Below are positions 11,901 through 23,668 of a stretch of DNA of 64,000 nucleotides, in pieces. This DNA is from Sipunculus nudus. Its lineage: Eukaryota; Annelida; Sipuncula; Golfingiida; Sipunculidae. The DNA is taken from contig CM049310.1 of assembly GCA_026874595.1 (NCBI GenBank), positions 29,823,558 through 29,887,557 on the forward strand, given 5' to 3'. Below the pieces are notes generated by a model that saw only the letters and a program-made list of their open reading frames with translations, was not told where the DNA came from and ran no database searches. The position numbers and the translations under genes are program-made. The stretch's first letter is position 1; each line of letters starts with the position of its first letter.

Positions 11901-13575
11901 TGTAATTAAGGTTTATAGTTTGGAGATACCAGAACTTTTGACTTTCAATAAATTTACAATGTAAATAATTGTATTCACACATCCCATTTACAAGACAAAT
12001 AAATGTGTTGCGTTTTTCGTAATTTATAGCATTGGTTTTGTTTTATTACATTTAGTTTTTCTTATTTTTATACATTTATGTTTTAATCATCTGAAGAGTC
12101 ATCTTTCGATGTTTTTATTCTTTAATTGTGTCAGTTCTTTATTTTCTCTATTTAAAAATGTTCTCGAAATGAATTACCAAAAAAAATAATAATGATATCC
12201 ACAGAAGAGATAGCATGTGTCATGTTTACTCAACAGATGGCGCTCATTTTCTCATGGCGTAAGTGATTCTCTGAAATAGAGAAAAGGTTTTAATCTTATT
12301 CCAAAACTAGTATAAATCATAAATCTAAAGGAAATTATCTGCATGCTCCATTTAACATGAAACTTTTATACTAGTTTACCACATTTCACTCACAACAAAT
12401 GGAATCGCACCAGATGGCGCCATCAGCTATTACTTTTTTTCCGTTTCACAAAAGAATTCCAAAAGAAACGGCTCCGATGCAACTGCTTTGTGGCTAGAAC
12501 ACCGCTACAAACTTCATTTCTTTGTGTGTTGACTATTTGAGTATGAATATAATATCAGGTTACTTAATTCCTGCACAGTTGAGGCGCTCCACATGTTTTA
12601 GACTCCTGCATTCTTATTACATCGTAAAGATAGGACATTCAGGATCAATCTCCAATCGGAGATGGCTCACTGGTTTTCAGTCGATCATTATTGATATGAT
12701 TAAACAATGACACATTTACCCCGTATAAATTCTTATTATTCTCAAGTAGCGTACCGTTTGATAAGTATAAAGAATTTATAAAAATCATAACAAAAGAACT
12801 TGAACACTACGTAAAATGGGCTTCTCATCGATAAGAGACAGTTCCCTATGATTTACATGTATGTGAACTATCGTGTTGTCCCATTTATTCTGTCACAGTT
12901 CTTTTACAATAGTAAGGGTACTAACTATGGTTGAAAGCGATAAATATAACATACAATTTACAATATAGACACCAGCGGGAGTCATGTCTTTTATCCGTAC
13001 GAAAGACGTGGGATATGAACAGTTGTGACCTATCAGGTTCATATTTGGAGAGACGTGGTCAAAGAGTCGTCCTGTATTTAATGATTTACTGGACTAAGCT
13101 TCATCGAATACTTAATGATCAGCTTGGTCTGAAATTCATCTCATACTTTATGATACGGAGTTTTTAACATTTGGTTATCTATGATTCGTCTTGTACTTAA
13201 CAATATGTTTCTTTAATTTGTTAGTTTTATACCGGCACATTCTAAGCAATATTTAATATATTTACGATTCATCGTACACATAATGATAGCTAGCTTCATG
13301 ATTCATATTACATTTAACGATATGTTTGTTAATATATAAATTATATATTGGTAAATCCCATGTTATATTTAATCTTTGTTCAGGTCAGCAGCATTACGGG
13401 ATCTAAATATACTTAAACGTACTGACAAGGAGCTCTAAAAATCAACTTATACTTAACAAATATGGAAAACTATTTTAATCTCACATTTAGAGATACAGGG
13501 GTCTAAAACATATTCACAGAAACACACATCAATCACTCCATACAATGAAAGAAGCCATGTCAACCATCAATGCAG

Positions 13576-13581
13576 TTTATT
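13576..13581 (-). other. Polyadenylation signal of paralog B
   Basis: AATAAA on the minus strand, about 305 bases past the stop, at the position equivalent to that of A. Confidence 0.7.
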
Positions 13582-13885
13582 AGAGTTTATGCACACATAA
13601 AATATAAAGAACACAATAGTAGTTATATCACATTTGTCATTTAAATAGTTACAATACATGACCCAAGATTATATGAAACTTTATTAACTGATAAACATAA
13701 GTTTATCAATATTTCTTATTTTACACACCTTACACACAAATATAATTATGGCATACAGTGTTCTTAGTCACATTTTGATTCACATCAGTATATTTACAAT
13801 AAAATCCATAGGATTTACAAGGTTTTCTGGTCACATTACCGTGACGGGTCTTCAGGTACCTTGGTGTAGAAAAAAATTTAATGAA

Positions 13886-15665
13886 TCAACCACGTCGTCC
13901 GAACCTCCCAGCACGGCCATCGGACATCCTGGACCGTCCACCAAATCTGGACCTGTCAGGTCTTCCAGGTGTCCGTTCCTGTCCGGGTTCCTGTCCGTCA
14001 CCCTCGGTTCTCTCTCCCTGACCAGAACGACGGTCTGGACGTCCTCCGTGGTGAGGTCGATGACCCCCAGGACGGGTCCCTTGTGGACGGTCCTCTCTCT
14101 CCTCACAGCCCTCACAGAAGTAGGCCTGCACGGCGGTACCGTTGTACAGATACTCACCGGGTCCGCGGGTACAGTTGCCGTCACGGACACATGATACTTG
14201 TTTAATGGTGGAGCCGGTGGTGGCGTCGCTCACTGAACAAGCCAGCATATACTAACAAGAAATAGAAAATCCTTCTCAGTTCTAAATTTATTTCAAGTAA
14301 GCCATACACTGTATTAAACTAAATGCATTATTTGATCATTTGATCATGGAATAAAACAGAGGCGAGGAGTTGAATTCAAATTCTAGAACTTTCCTGACAT
14401 TTTATTTTGAATATATAAGCTACTGGAGTCAATTATAAACTGTCTGAATAAATGTATATGGTTCACTTTAAGGAATATTTATTTATAATCATGCTGGAAA
14501 CATTTTTATCCTAATACACGCAGGATAGGCCTATAAGGGAATTTACATAAAAGAGTTTCCGATTGGATATAGTGCCTGCTATAACGGTATTTCAGGGTTT
14601 AAAGCATTATCGATTTGTTCTTCTAAGTAATACTTACCCAAGCAGGTTGTTGACAGAAGATGTCCTCAGCCTCGCTCTGGGTAGCAGGAGGAAGTACGTC
14701 CTCTGTCAGAGGCTCCGGACGTCCGGTGGTCGGATCGTCAGCGCCACCTTCATGGAGGGGAGTCTCCGGCATCTCGGGCATCTCTTCATCTGGAGTCTGG
14801 TCGCTATCAGTAGGACCTCTACCCCCGGGACCACGGCGACTACAGGCGGGTACACACATGTTTTCCCTTGGGGCAGGACGGCCGCTACAGAAGGTGAAGT
14901 TGTACGTCTGTCCGTCTTTCTGGATCTTTACAGGTCCGCGGGTACAGGTGGTGTTGACCGGACATGCTTTGTTCTTCAGCTGGTTGCCGTCTGCGTCTTC
15001 CACCAGACACGCGTGACGGGCCTGTCAAGATTCATAAATTAAATATGATTTCTGTCTAAAATAATTAGATTTAAACTTTAACTTGTATATTATTCACTCC
15101 AGTAGATTGAAGCTGTATATTCAGGTATGATTTGGACATTATGAATAGTTTTTATAATATAACGGAATTTGTGCAACAGCCTTTCAAATAGAAGTATTAT
15201 GGAGAATACCATTTTTTAATCATTAATATTAAATTCATTTTAAACATTTTTATCTTTTAAAGATATAGATCATTATATTTATTATAATAATATCATCAAT
15301 AGTTGAAGAAATCTTGTTACAGACATAGATTTGTCATCATTTACCAATTTAAGAGCATAGATCTAGTAAGTTTTTACTGAGATAAGAACACCTACCATTC
15401 CACACTGTTTTCGGCCACTGTCTCTGCCGGAGGGACCTTTTTCTGAGGGACCCCGTCCTCCCTCCTCACTGCTGTCTTCCTCGCTGCTGCTGTCCCTCCG
15501 GCCACCAAATCCTCTGAACCTTGACCCGGCATCCTCGTCACTACTGCTGCTGTCCCCTCTCCAGGGGCGTACACCCTGGGGTCTCCCATGCCCCCATCTC
15601 CGGGCGTCCGACAATACCGCCAGACAGGCAAGGCAGGCCACAGCTAAGGTCAGCTTAAAATGCAT
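13886..15665 (-). CDS. Paralog B: secreted acidic Ser-rich protein with two CTRGP cysteine domains
   Basis: Coding exons on the minus strand are 15665-15396, 15021-14638 and 14251-13886, with the same exon lengths as A (270, 384, 366 bases), all phase 0, giving 339 residues. A signal peptide ends at SDA, followed by the SSSSDED/SSSEEDSSEE acidic tract, domain I with all cysteines including CVPAC, an acidic Pro/Glu linker, domain II and the Arg/Gly/Pro tail ending GRRG. The mature chain has 13 cysteines by my count. Exon one matches C more than A (AVACLAC, RPQGVRPW), whereas the 3' UTR and downstream flank match A. The gene is head to head with C and tail to tail with A. The family is unrecognised. 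An extracellular matrix role is inferred from signal peptide and composition. Confidence 0.88.
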
Positions 15666-16025
15666 TTTTTTCTGAAGAATAAGTAAATATAATATTGAGA
15701 ATATGAACCAATTCAGATTTCATATTATCCATGCTGGATATTTATTTTATCAAAGGAAATGTACGGTATAAGGTAATTATGAAAATTATGTTGAATTTAT
15801 ATTGAAAAGAAATGGAAATGTTTACGCTCTGTGTGAATGGTTCAGTTACCATTATCGTTTTATACAATTTACTCTCTTTCATAATTAGATTTTTAGGAAT
15901 AAGAATGTTCTGAATCTTCCTTGTGTTTCTAAATTCATGAATATAATTTTTATAACTAAAAAAGGTGACTGTATCAGTTTCAATTATACAATGCATATTA
16001 TAATTTATATTTAAAAGACACTTAC

Positions 16026-16080
16026 TTTGATCTGTCAGCTCTTGGTATACTACAAGACTTCTGCGTCACGTTGAGTTCTG
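16026..16080 (-). other. 5' leader exon of paralog B
   Basis: The donor GTAAGT starts at 16025 on the minus strand. The exon aligns to the leaders of A and C (shared GAAGTCTT and AGTATACCAAG). It contains no ATG, unlike A. The 5' boundary is estimated from the TATA box. Confidence 0.6.
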
Positions 16081-16218
16081 TTGAGTCCTTGCTCCTGGTT
16101 GACCTGTATATATACACCTCCCCGGCTCTTACTACGTCACGTCACGGCCCGCCGCCCGTCAAATCACGTAGTCTTTATTGTCGTCTGCCGGGGGTGAATA
16201 GCACGAGCTATATTTAGC
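16081..16218 (-). promoter_or_regulatory. Core promoter of paralog B
   Basis: A minus-strand TATATATA lies at about 16106-16113. Upstream are TGACGTA (16133-16139, read on the minus strand) overlapping a second GTGACG, then a GC-rich block. The conserved stretch ends near 16218 and is repeated in inverted form ahead of C. Confidence 0.75.
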
Positions 16219-17069
16219 AGATGAATAAACATAATCATGTATAGGTCATGAAATATGAAGAACAGTTACTAAGGTGATTTTGAACAACTTGTTTTGTCAC
16301 TCGTGGAGGTCAAGCAATCACATAGTCTTGGCGTGACTATTTTGAACTTTAACATGAAATAACAATTTTTCAGATGCGTCAAACATCAAAGTGAAATGAG
16401 GAATGGGACAGTGTTTATTCATACGTTTCAGCAGTTTGCAATAACATGCATACTTACCCAACTTTTCAAATACATACTTTCCCGACTTTTCAAATGCCAC
16501 AGCTGTTCCTTCTCTACCATAGTGATCAAGTGACTATAAAAAATTTCTGTGTTCCCTGGCATTCGATATAATAATGGTGTTCAGGCAAACATCTGTAGTG
16601 TGAAAAAAATAATTGGCACTTTTACTTGTCTCAGAGAATGCATCGGTACACGTGAAGGATCATTTTAATACTATTGCATATGGTGTGTGGATATGTAACG
16701 AATGTCGGAAATGTCTGTCAGGATATTTATTTAAAATTGTTTTCAAGATATAACTTATCTACAGACGGTTTGGGTATTTTCGTATATATAGGGTATTTAT
16801 GACAAGATAATATCACATTCTGATGTTAAGGTATGGCAACGGGATCATTCAAAGCTGGCTGTATTATTGTTTCTATTAAGCTACTAGAGCTGCCATCTGG
16901 TGGAGTTATTTCAAAACACTCTGTATCACATTAAAACAACCAAGACTAACTTAGGAATTATTGATAACTTTCTTTGGATAAACAAATAAAACCTTGGAAG
17001 CACATCCTGAAATGAAATGATTTATAAAATAACATTAACTTTTAGCGAGTTGAATAAAATCAGTGTAAT

Positions 17070-17415
17070 TAATGTTTTTTCAAAGTGTGTCTTTCCAATT
17101 ATTTTATCATCCGAATATTCAATATCATAGTATATATATAAAGATGATAAATGCATTATAGGTGAATAGCTAAATTATATATTTTTTTTCAAATTCGCAA
17201 TTTACTTTAGATTTAACAGGAATTCTTGCAGATGAATGGAGGAAATATGAGGCAGACGCTGGCCACATACGGCGGGGGACTACACGAGCCACTTGGCCTT
17301 TGTTACATTAGGTTTGGGACAGGGCCTGCTTTCATGGCGTCCTTAAGAATTCGTGACGTACCTGTGGCCCGGGGACAGAGAATGCTCGGGGTACTTAGTC
17401 ACACGCTTGTCCCAT
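17070..17415 (+). repeat. Dispersed repeat family D, copy 2
   Basis: Same landmarks as 7840-8430 in the same order, including GAATTCGTGACGTACCTG and GGGGACAGAGAATGCTCGGG. The open frame at 17226-17429 is explained by this repeat and is not a gene. Confidence 0.75.
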
Positions 17416-17694
17416 TCCATAATATTTAAATTTTTCTTTTTTGCTTATATTCTTTCTAATTTCATTTTATCTGTCATATTCGTACTGTTTTTTTTTCATT
17501 TACAGTTCTACATTTGTGATATAACGCTGTTATGTCGTATACATGTCCGCGTCCCTCCAAAAGCGGGCAGTTTTCTGTTTCAAAATTGTTTTACTGGACG
17601 CCTATAATTGATGAATACTTGAAATTTTCTTACACAAGAAGTGAAATTTTTTTGCATTCTTTATATTTTTTATTCCATTCACACTGTTACATTC

Positions 17695-17790
17695 AGGAGC
17701 GGATCCAGGATTTGGGGAAAGGAGGGGTCTAACCCAAGAGGGCTAAGGATTAATCCTAAAAAAAGGTCCCGAGGTCCCGGACATATTTTT
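17695..17790 (+). mobile_element. Partial MITE-like element (GGATCCAGGATTTGG end)
   Basis: Begins CAGGAGCGGATCCAGG and continues with the GGGGTCTAACCCAAGAGG and AATCCTAAAAAAAGGTC blocks seen in the fuller copy at 22034-22257. The opposite terminal repeat is missing, so this is truncated. Confidence 0.6.
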
Positions 17791-18111
17791 AGACGATGGT
17801 AATTGGTTCAGTTACAGAGAGTTTTTGAAGGCATATGGGCAGTCATAAGTCATAAGTAAAAATAATTCAATATATTACTGCTATAAGATCTCGAAAGCGC
17901 TTATGTCCGTTCATTATATACCTTCTCCTAACTAATATCATGTGCTTCTTAATTTTATTTCTGCCTATGACGTAATAAATAAAGATCTTATTTCAATTTG
18001 CCGTGATTTTACATCTCGTACATGTATAGTATGTGCAATACTTGCACCTGAATTTATGGGAAAGTGAAATCTAACATAATGGCGAATGTCATATATTTTC
18101 AGTCATTCTTT

Positions 18112-18113
<2 letters not shown>

Positions 18114-18152
<39 letters not shown>
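18114..18152 (+). repeat. (AAT)n microsatellite
   Basis: Uninterrupted AAT/TAA triplets, about 13 units. Confidence 0.95.
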
Positions 18153-18477
18153 TATGATAATAAAATAATAATGATATAACAATAATAATTAATATAACGA
18201 GGTAAAAAGTGTCGTCGCTAAGGAAAATTTAGTAAAATGATGAGATTACTACTATCTCTTGCCACATTCATGTTAAAACACTTCTCAGTTCCTTAGCGGA
18301 TAATATTGCATCCAAGACTTCAGTCTCTCTGGACCTATTCCTAAATTCAAATTATTGTCACGACTTTATTTATTTGTGATACCGTTGCGAGCGCATAACG
18401 CATCCCAGATGTGCAAAACAGATACAAAAAATATGAACGAGGTACGGGTGACATTTCGTGACGTATGTTCGCACACA

Positions 18478-18619
18478 ATCTAAATATAGCTCGGCCAATT
18501 CACCCCCGCCAGACAACACTAAAGACCACGTGATTTGACGGGCGGCGGGCCGTGACGAGACGTGACGTAGTTAGAGCCGGGGAGGTGTATATATACAGGT
18601 CCACCTGGAGCAAGGACTA
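18478..18619 (+). promoter_or_regulatory. Core promoter of paralog C
   Basis: TATATATA lies at 18588-18595, preceded by TGACGTA (18563-18569) and a GC-rich GACGGGCGGCGGGCC block. It is the mirror image of the promoter of B over about 140 bases, including the CACGTGATTTGACGGGC segment. Confidence 0.78.
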
Positions 18620-18674
18620 AATAGAACTCAGCCACGCAGAAGTCTTATAGTATACCAAGTAACAGAAGAATAAG
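18620..18674 (+). other. 5' leader exon of paralog C
   Basis: It ends at the donor ATAAG|GTAAGT (18674/18675) and is alignable to the leaders of A and B. No ATG lies inside it. The 5' end is estimated from the TATA box. Confidence 0.6.
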
Positions 18675-19030
18675 GTAAGTCACTCTTAATTAAAAAAATG
18701 AAATTCAATGATTAACTAAAGTTTATGAAATTATCACAGTAATGTTGTAAATATTCCATTCATGACTTTAGAAACACAAGGAAGATTTAGAACAGTCTTA
18801 ACACTAAAACCTCTGATTATGAAAGAGAGTAAATTTGTAAAAGAATAACTTAGCTGAACCAAAACTGAAACAGAGCGTGGCAAGGTTAACCTTTGTATTT
18901 CTTTGTCAATTGAAATTTTTTTTTAATACTTTGTATTTACATTATACACTACATTACCTTTGATAAATGGAATACATGAAATATTTTTGTTTATTTTATT
19001 AATCTCATATCTTATTTTCCCCCAAGAATA

Positions 19031-20823
19031 ATGCGTTTCAAGCTGACATTAGCTGTGGCCTGCCTTGCCTGTCTGGCGATATTGTCGGACGCCCGGAGAT
19101 GGGGGCGTGGGAGACCCCAGGGTGTACGCCCCTGGAGAGGGGACAGCAGCAGTAGTGACGAGGACGCGGGGTCAAGGTTCAGAGGATTTGATGGCAAGAG
19201 GGAGAGTAGCAGCGAGGAAGACAGCAGTGAGGAGGGAGGACGGGGTCCCTCAGGAAAAGGTCCCTCCGGCAGAGACAGTGGCCGAAAACAGTGTGGAATG
19301 GTAGGTGTTCTTATCTCAGTAAAAACTTGCTAGATCTATGCTCTTAAATTGGTAAATGCGGAATGGTTGGTTTTCTTACCTCATTGATAAAAAAATTAAA
19401 AGATTTTGAAATGAAATTATTTGAAATTGAAATTATTATAAATGTTGAAATATTGATGACATTCTGAATAATACTTTTATTTGAAAGACTTTTGAAAGAT
19501 TACGCAGATGTTCCATTATATGTTCAAAACAGCATTCATTATCCAAATCATGTCTGAATGTTTATTTAATGAATTAAATTTGTATAATCCTGATGAAATG
19601 GGAACAACGAGTGAATACTTAAACAAAATTAAATTTTAAAGTTTAAATCGTATTATTTTAGAAAAAGATACATGTTATATTTGAATCATGACAGGCTCGT
19701 CACGCATGTCTGGTCGAGGACACTGACGGCAACCAGCTGAAGAACAAAGCATGTCCGGTCAACACCACCTGTACCCGCGGACCTGTACAGATCCAGAAAG
19801 ACGGACAGACGTACAACTTCACATTCTGTAACGGCCGTCCTGCCCAAAGGGAACACATGTGTGTACCCGCCTGTAGTCGCCGTGGTCACGGGGGTAGAGG
19901 TCCAACTGATAGCGACCAGACTCCAGATGAAGAGATGCCCGAGATGCCGGAGACTCCCTTGCATGAAGGTGGCGTTGACGGTCCGACCACCGGACGTCCT
20001 GAGCCCCTGACAGTGGACGCATTGCCTCCTGCTGCACAGAGCGAGGCTGAGGAAATCTTCTGTGAACATCCTGCTTGGGTAGGTGTATTTTTGAGAGGAG
20101 CACATTGACAATGCAATTAACAATGAAATACCTTTATTGTACTCAATGCAAGGACACTTTCTTATATGTAATTTCCCATATAAGCCATTCTTAAATTTAT
20201 TTGGACAACAAAATAATTATGTTTAAAAAAAAATTCTTAATAAATAGCGGCAATATTTTTCTTACCATGGCTACTCTAATATTGTGATATGAGAATGTAT
20301 CTTATACGTTTATTCAGACGGTTTATTATAGATATTTATGATAATATATCATGAAAAAGATCCTCAAACGTACGTTCCATTATCAAATGATTAACATTTA
20401 GTTTGATACACTTTTAAGTAATGTTGAAATGCTTTAATACTTATAATGATTTTTCCTTTTTTGTTTTAGTACATGCTGGCTTGTTTCGTGAGCGACGCCG
20501 CAACCGGCTCCACCATTAAACAAGTGTCATGTGTCCGTGACGGCAACTGTACCCGCGGACCGGGTGAGTACGTGTACAACGGTACCGCCGTACAGGCCTA
20601 CTTCTGTGAGGACTGTGAGGAGAGAGAGGACCGTCCACAAGGGACCCGTCCTGGGGGTCGTCGACCTCACCACGGAGGACGTCCAGACCGTCGTCCTGGT
20701 CAGGGAGAGAGACCCGAGGGTGACGGACAGGAATCCGGACAGGAGCGGACGCCTGGAAGACCTGACAGGTCCAGATTTGGAGGACGGTCCCGGATGTCCG
20801 TTGGCCGTTCTGGGAGGTTCTGA
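19031..20823 (+). CDS. Paralog C: secreted acidic Ser-rich protein with two CTRGP cysteine domains, shortened tail
   Basis: Coding exons are 19031-19300, 19695-20078 and 20470-20823, joined at GT/AG sites in phase 0, giving 335 residues. The start lies four bases after the CAAG acceptor and matches the starts of A and B. Domain order is the same: signal peptide, SSSSDED/SSSEEDSSEE tract, CTRGP domain I with CVPAC, acidic linker, CTRGP domain II, basic Arg/Gly/Pro tail. A GGA-to-TGA change relative to A and B ends the protein after SGRF, losing the terminal GRRG. Other differences are FDGKRES for FGGRRDS, CEHPAW for CQQPAW and FCEDC for FCEGC. The reading frame is otherwise intact, so the gene looks functional. 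The family is unrecognised, and a secreted structural or matrix role is inferred. Confidence 0.88.
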
Positions 20824-21112
20824 CGACGTGGCTGATTTATTACATTTAATATATCACCAAGTAACCTGAAGACTCGTCATGGTAATATGATCAGAAAAAG
20901 TAAATCCTATGGATTTAAGGTAAAAATGATTTATGTGATTCAAGTGTTCCCTTTTCTCAGTGGACTGTATGTCACTTTGTGCATGGGAATGTGTAAATAA
21001 AGGATACTTAATGAAATTTTATAAAGCTTTAAAATGATTCTGTGTAATATATACGAACCATCTATGTGATGAAGCACTGTTTTGTTCTCTCTGCTTGCTT
21101 TACGTAAATTTT

Positions 21113-21118
21113 AATAAA
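21113..21118 (+). other. Polyadenylation signal of paralog C
   Basis: AATAAA about 290 bases after the stop, equivalent in position to those of A and B. Confidence 0.7.
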
Positions 21119-21134
21119 CCACATTATTTGTTTA

Positions 21135-21844
21135 CATGCTTTTCTTTGGTTGTATGAAGCGAGTGAGGTATCTTTTGTGTACACTTCATCTCAGGAAGGA
21201 ATATCCGTATTTCACCCTAAGTCCGCGAAATTTAAGACCGTTTTTATGACAAAACTGAAATTTCATCAAACATCAACAGAGAAGCTATATATATATAAAG
21301 TTGGAGGTTGATAAAGCTTATCGGTGGTATCGTTTCCATTTTTACAAAATGTAACATATACTATTATAAGAGGAGAAGCAACATACGCAGTTACAGGAGA
21401 ATAACCCAAACATACCATTTTACGGGAATAAACCACATATACCATACACGGAAACACGGTTTGGCGGCCATATTGGCCTCGTTGTGGTTTGGCGAGTAAA
21501 CAAACACCACGTGCTTTTGTATTACTATGAAAATAAACGTAAATCATCGCTTAATCCACTACACCTTTCATATTTTCTTTCATGACTGAATTAAATAATG
21601 TAATACAACCTGACAACGTTGAAATTAAAGCTCCACAGCTGTTAAGGAAAATGTATCTCATGACACCATTAACATAGACAGCCTTCAAGAGGCCTGTATA
21701 TCATCAGCTCCTTGATATCACTTGGCGGCTGTGTCACAGTCAGTTCAGTGGGCAATGCTTTCCATATGATAGGGTTTTTCGGATTAGATAAGACAAATCA
21801 TGACTTTTTCATTATACTTATTTCATACTTGTATAAGTTTTAAC

Positions 21845-21850
<6 letters not shown>
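21135..21850. other. Gene-free stretch with a short tandem array
   Basis: Positions 21350-21445 carry units like ACATATACCATTATACGGGA that also form the larger array at 24206-24510. The rest has no structure I can name. Confidence 0.55.

Positions 21851-21879
<29 letters not shown>
21848..21879 (+). repeat. (AT)n microsatellite
   Basis: Perfect AT run. Similar runs follow at about 22007-22034 (interrupted by a MITE-like insertion), 30003-30034 and 30108-30146. Confidence 0.95.
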
Positions 21880-21882
<3 letters not shown>

Positions 21883-22033
21883 AGCACAGAAACTGATTAT
21901 TCCAAAATATATACATATCAAAATAATTAGAGCATATATGTGTACATGCTTATTTGTGTATGTATGTGTATATATTTATTATGTATAAATATTATATTAT
22001 ATATATTTACATATATATATATATATATATATA

Positions 22034-22257
22034 TTAGGGGCGGATCCAGGATTTTTGAAAAGGGGGGTCCAACCCAGGAGGACTAATGAAAATCCTAAAA
22101 AAAAAAGGTCATCAGGTCCGGAAAAAGGGGGGGGGGGGGTCCAAGCCGCAAAATTTTGTCTAAAACCCTTTAAAAAAAGTTGCTTTGGGTGAAAAAAAGG
22201 GGGGGGGGGGGTTTCGGACCCCCTGGACCCCACCCCCCCCCTCTGGATCCGCTTCTG
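22034..22257 (+). mobile_element. MITE-like element with GGATCC terminal inverted repeats
   Basis: The ends are AGGGGCGGATCCAG and, inverted, AGAAGCGGATCCAG: about 14-base terminal inverted repeats with two mismatches. It sits inside an (AT)n run, consistent with a TA target as used by Tc1/mariner-type transposases (inference). No coding capacity. Long G and C runs fill the interior. A related copy in the other orientation is at 39692-39838. Confidence 0.65.
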
Positions 22258-23187
22258 TATATATATGTGTATATACACACATATATCTCTATACACAAAA
22301 GCACAAAAACTGTTTATTCTACATTGGATATATCAAAATAATAAAACATGTATATGTACATTTTCATCTATGTATCTATGTATGTATATAATAAAAAAAT
22401 ATCATAATACAAAATTTAATACAGTAACAATACATATATATATATAAATATCATTTAATAAAATTATATATATTAATATATATAATACGTCGGTGTAATA
22501 ATATTGATTATAGCCTGTTTTAAATATATCAATAAAATTGGGTTATAATTCTACATTGATTTCAAGAACAATAATCTTGAATTTCCATACCCTTCTAATA
22601 CATCATGCTAAATAAAAAATGGTATACATTATTAATTCTAACTGTATTACCGGGCCATATAAGTTGCTTTTTCTTTAATGATCAATTCCACCAATTGTGG
22701 TGTTGTGAAGGTCATGTAGAACTAGGAACAAAATGAGACTAATGTAAAAAATCAGTCATATCTTACTCCATGATTTAATTATAATAAGACTTGATGCCAA
22801 CTGTAACTATAAGATCTGACAATGAATGATATTGTGAATACCTGTCATCTTTTTATGTAGCGAACTTATTGGTGACATATATTCGGATTGTATTGACGAA
22901 TATAACATTATTTTTTCCCAAAATATAGGCATAATAATTTATATTATATATTTGTTAAATATATTTAAGAAATAGCTTAATGAAAAATAGGTGCGCTATG
23001 AAACAACAACATATATACAGAATACGATACAAATATAATAACCAAAAATTAATGGCAGACTGTGTAAATACCATGTACCACGTCGGACCCACTGTGCTTT
23101 TGCGTGATTCCCTTCACTGTGAAACAATTTCAACTTTAATGAATTATACTCATGTCTTCCTATCATTTATATTATTTTGTTTTTGGT
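22258..23187. other. AT-rich gene-free stretch
   Basis: No gene, structured repeat or motif that I can support. Open frames here (such as 22980-23267) are AT-driven and lack recognisable domains. Confidence 0.5.
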
Positions 23188-23298
23188 ACAAAAATGTTGC
23201 AAAGAATCATGTAAAGTTTTTTTTGTATATTATTTCATTACATATAATAATTGCTAGGCCCCTTTGAAGCATTTTCTTACCAGACTATGATATGTATG

Positions 23299-23357
<59 letters not shown>

Positions 23358-23379
23358 TATACATATATATATACAAATA

Positions 23380-23427
<48 letters not shown>

Positions 23428-23562
23428 TGTATGTATATATATGTATATATACAAAAATGTTTGCAAAGAATCATGTAAAGTTTTTTTTGTATATTATTTC
23501 ATTACATATAATAATTGCTAGGCCCCTTTGAAGCATTTTCTTACCAGACTATGATATGTATG

Positions 23563-23623
<61 letters not shown>

Positions 23624-23634
23624 CAAATAAATAA

Positions 23635-23650
<16 letters not shown>
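23188..23650 (+). repeat. Duplicated 115-bp segment plus (AT)n runs
   Basis: A segment starting ACAAAAATGTT and ending ATGATATGTATGTT occurs at 23188-23300 and again at 23451-23564, almost unchanged. Each copy is followed by a long AT/ATAC run, a tandem duplication of about 264 bases that includes the microsatellite. Confidence 0.9.

Positions 23651-23668
<18 letters not shown>

Larger units (their letters stand above)
9796..16200 (-). repeat. Right arm of giant inverted repeat (contains paralog B)
   Basis: Reverse complement of the left arm over gene B, its 3' flank and the repeats beyond. It lacks the 0.94-kb segment at 6338-7281. Scattered single-base differences and small indels are visible throughout, so the arms are related but not identical. 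Confidence 0.9.
16219..18477. other. Intergenic region between divergent genes B and C
   Basis: No gene is supported. It holds the second copy of family D (17070-17415), a partial CAGGAGCGGATCCAGG element (17695-17790), an (AAT)n run and TGACGTA sites at 17354-17360 and 18459-18465. The remainder is AT-rich with no structure I can name. Confidence 0.6.

Noticed and set aside
23277-23531. Ile/Tyr-rich open frames
   Set aside because: Pure translations of (AT)n microsatellites.
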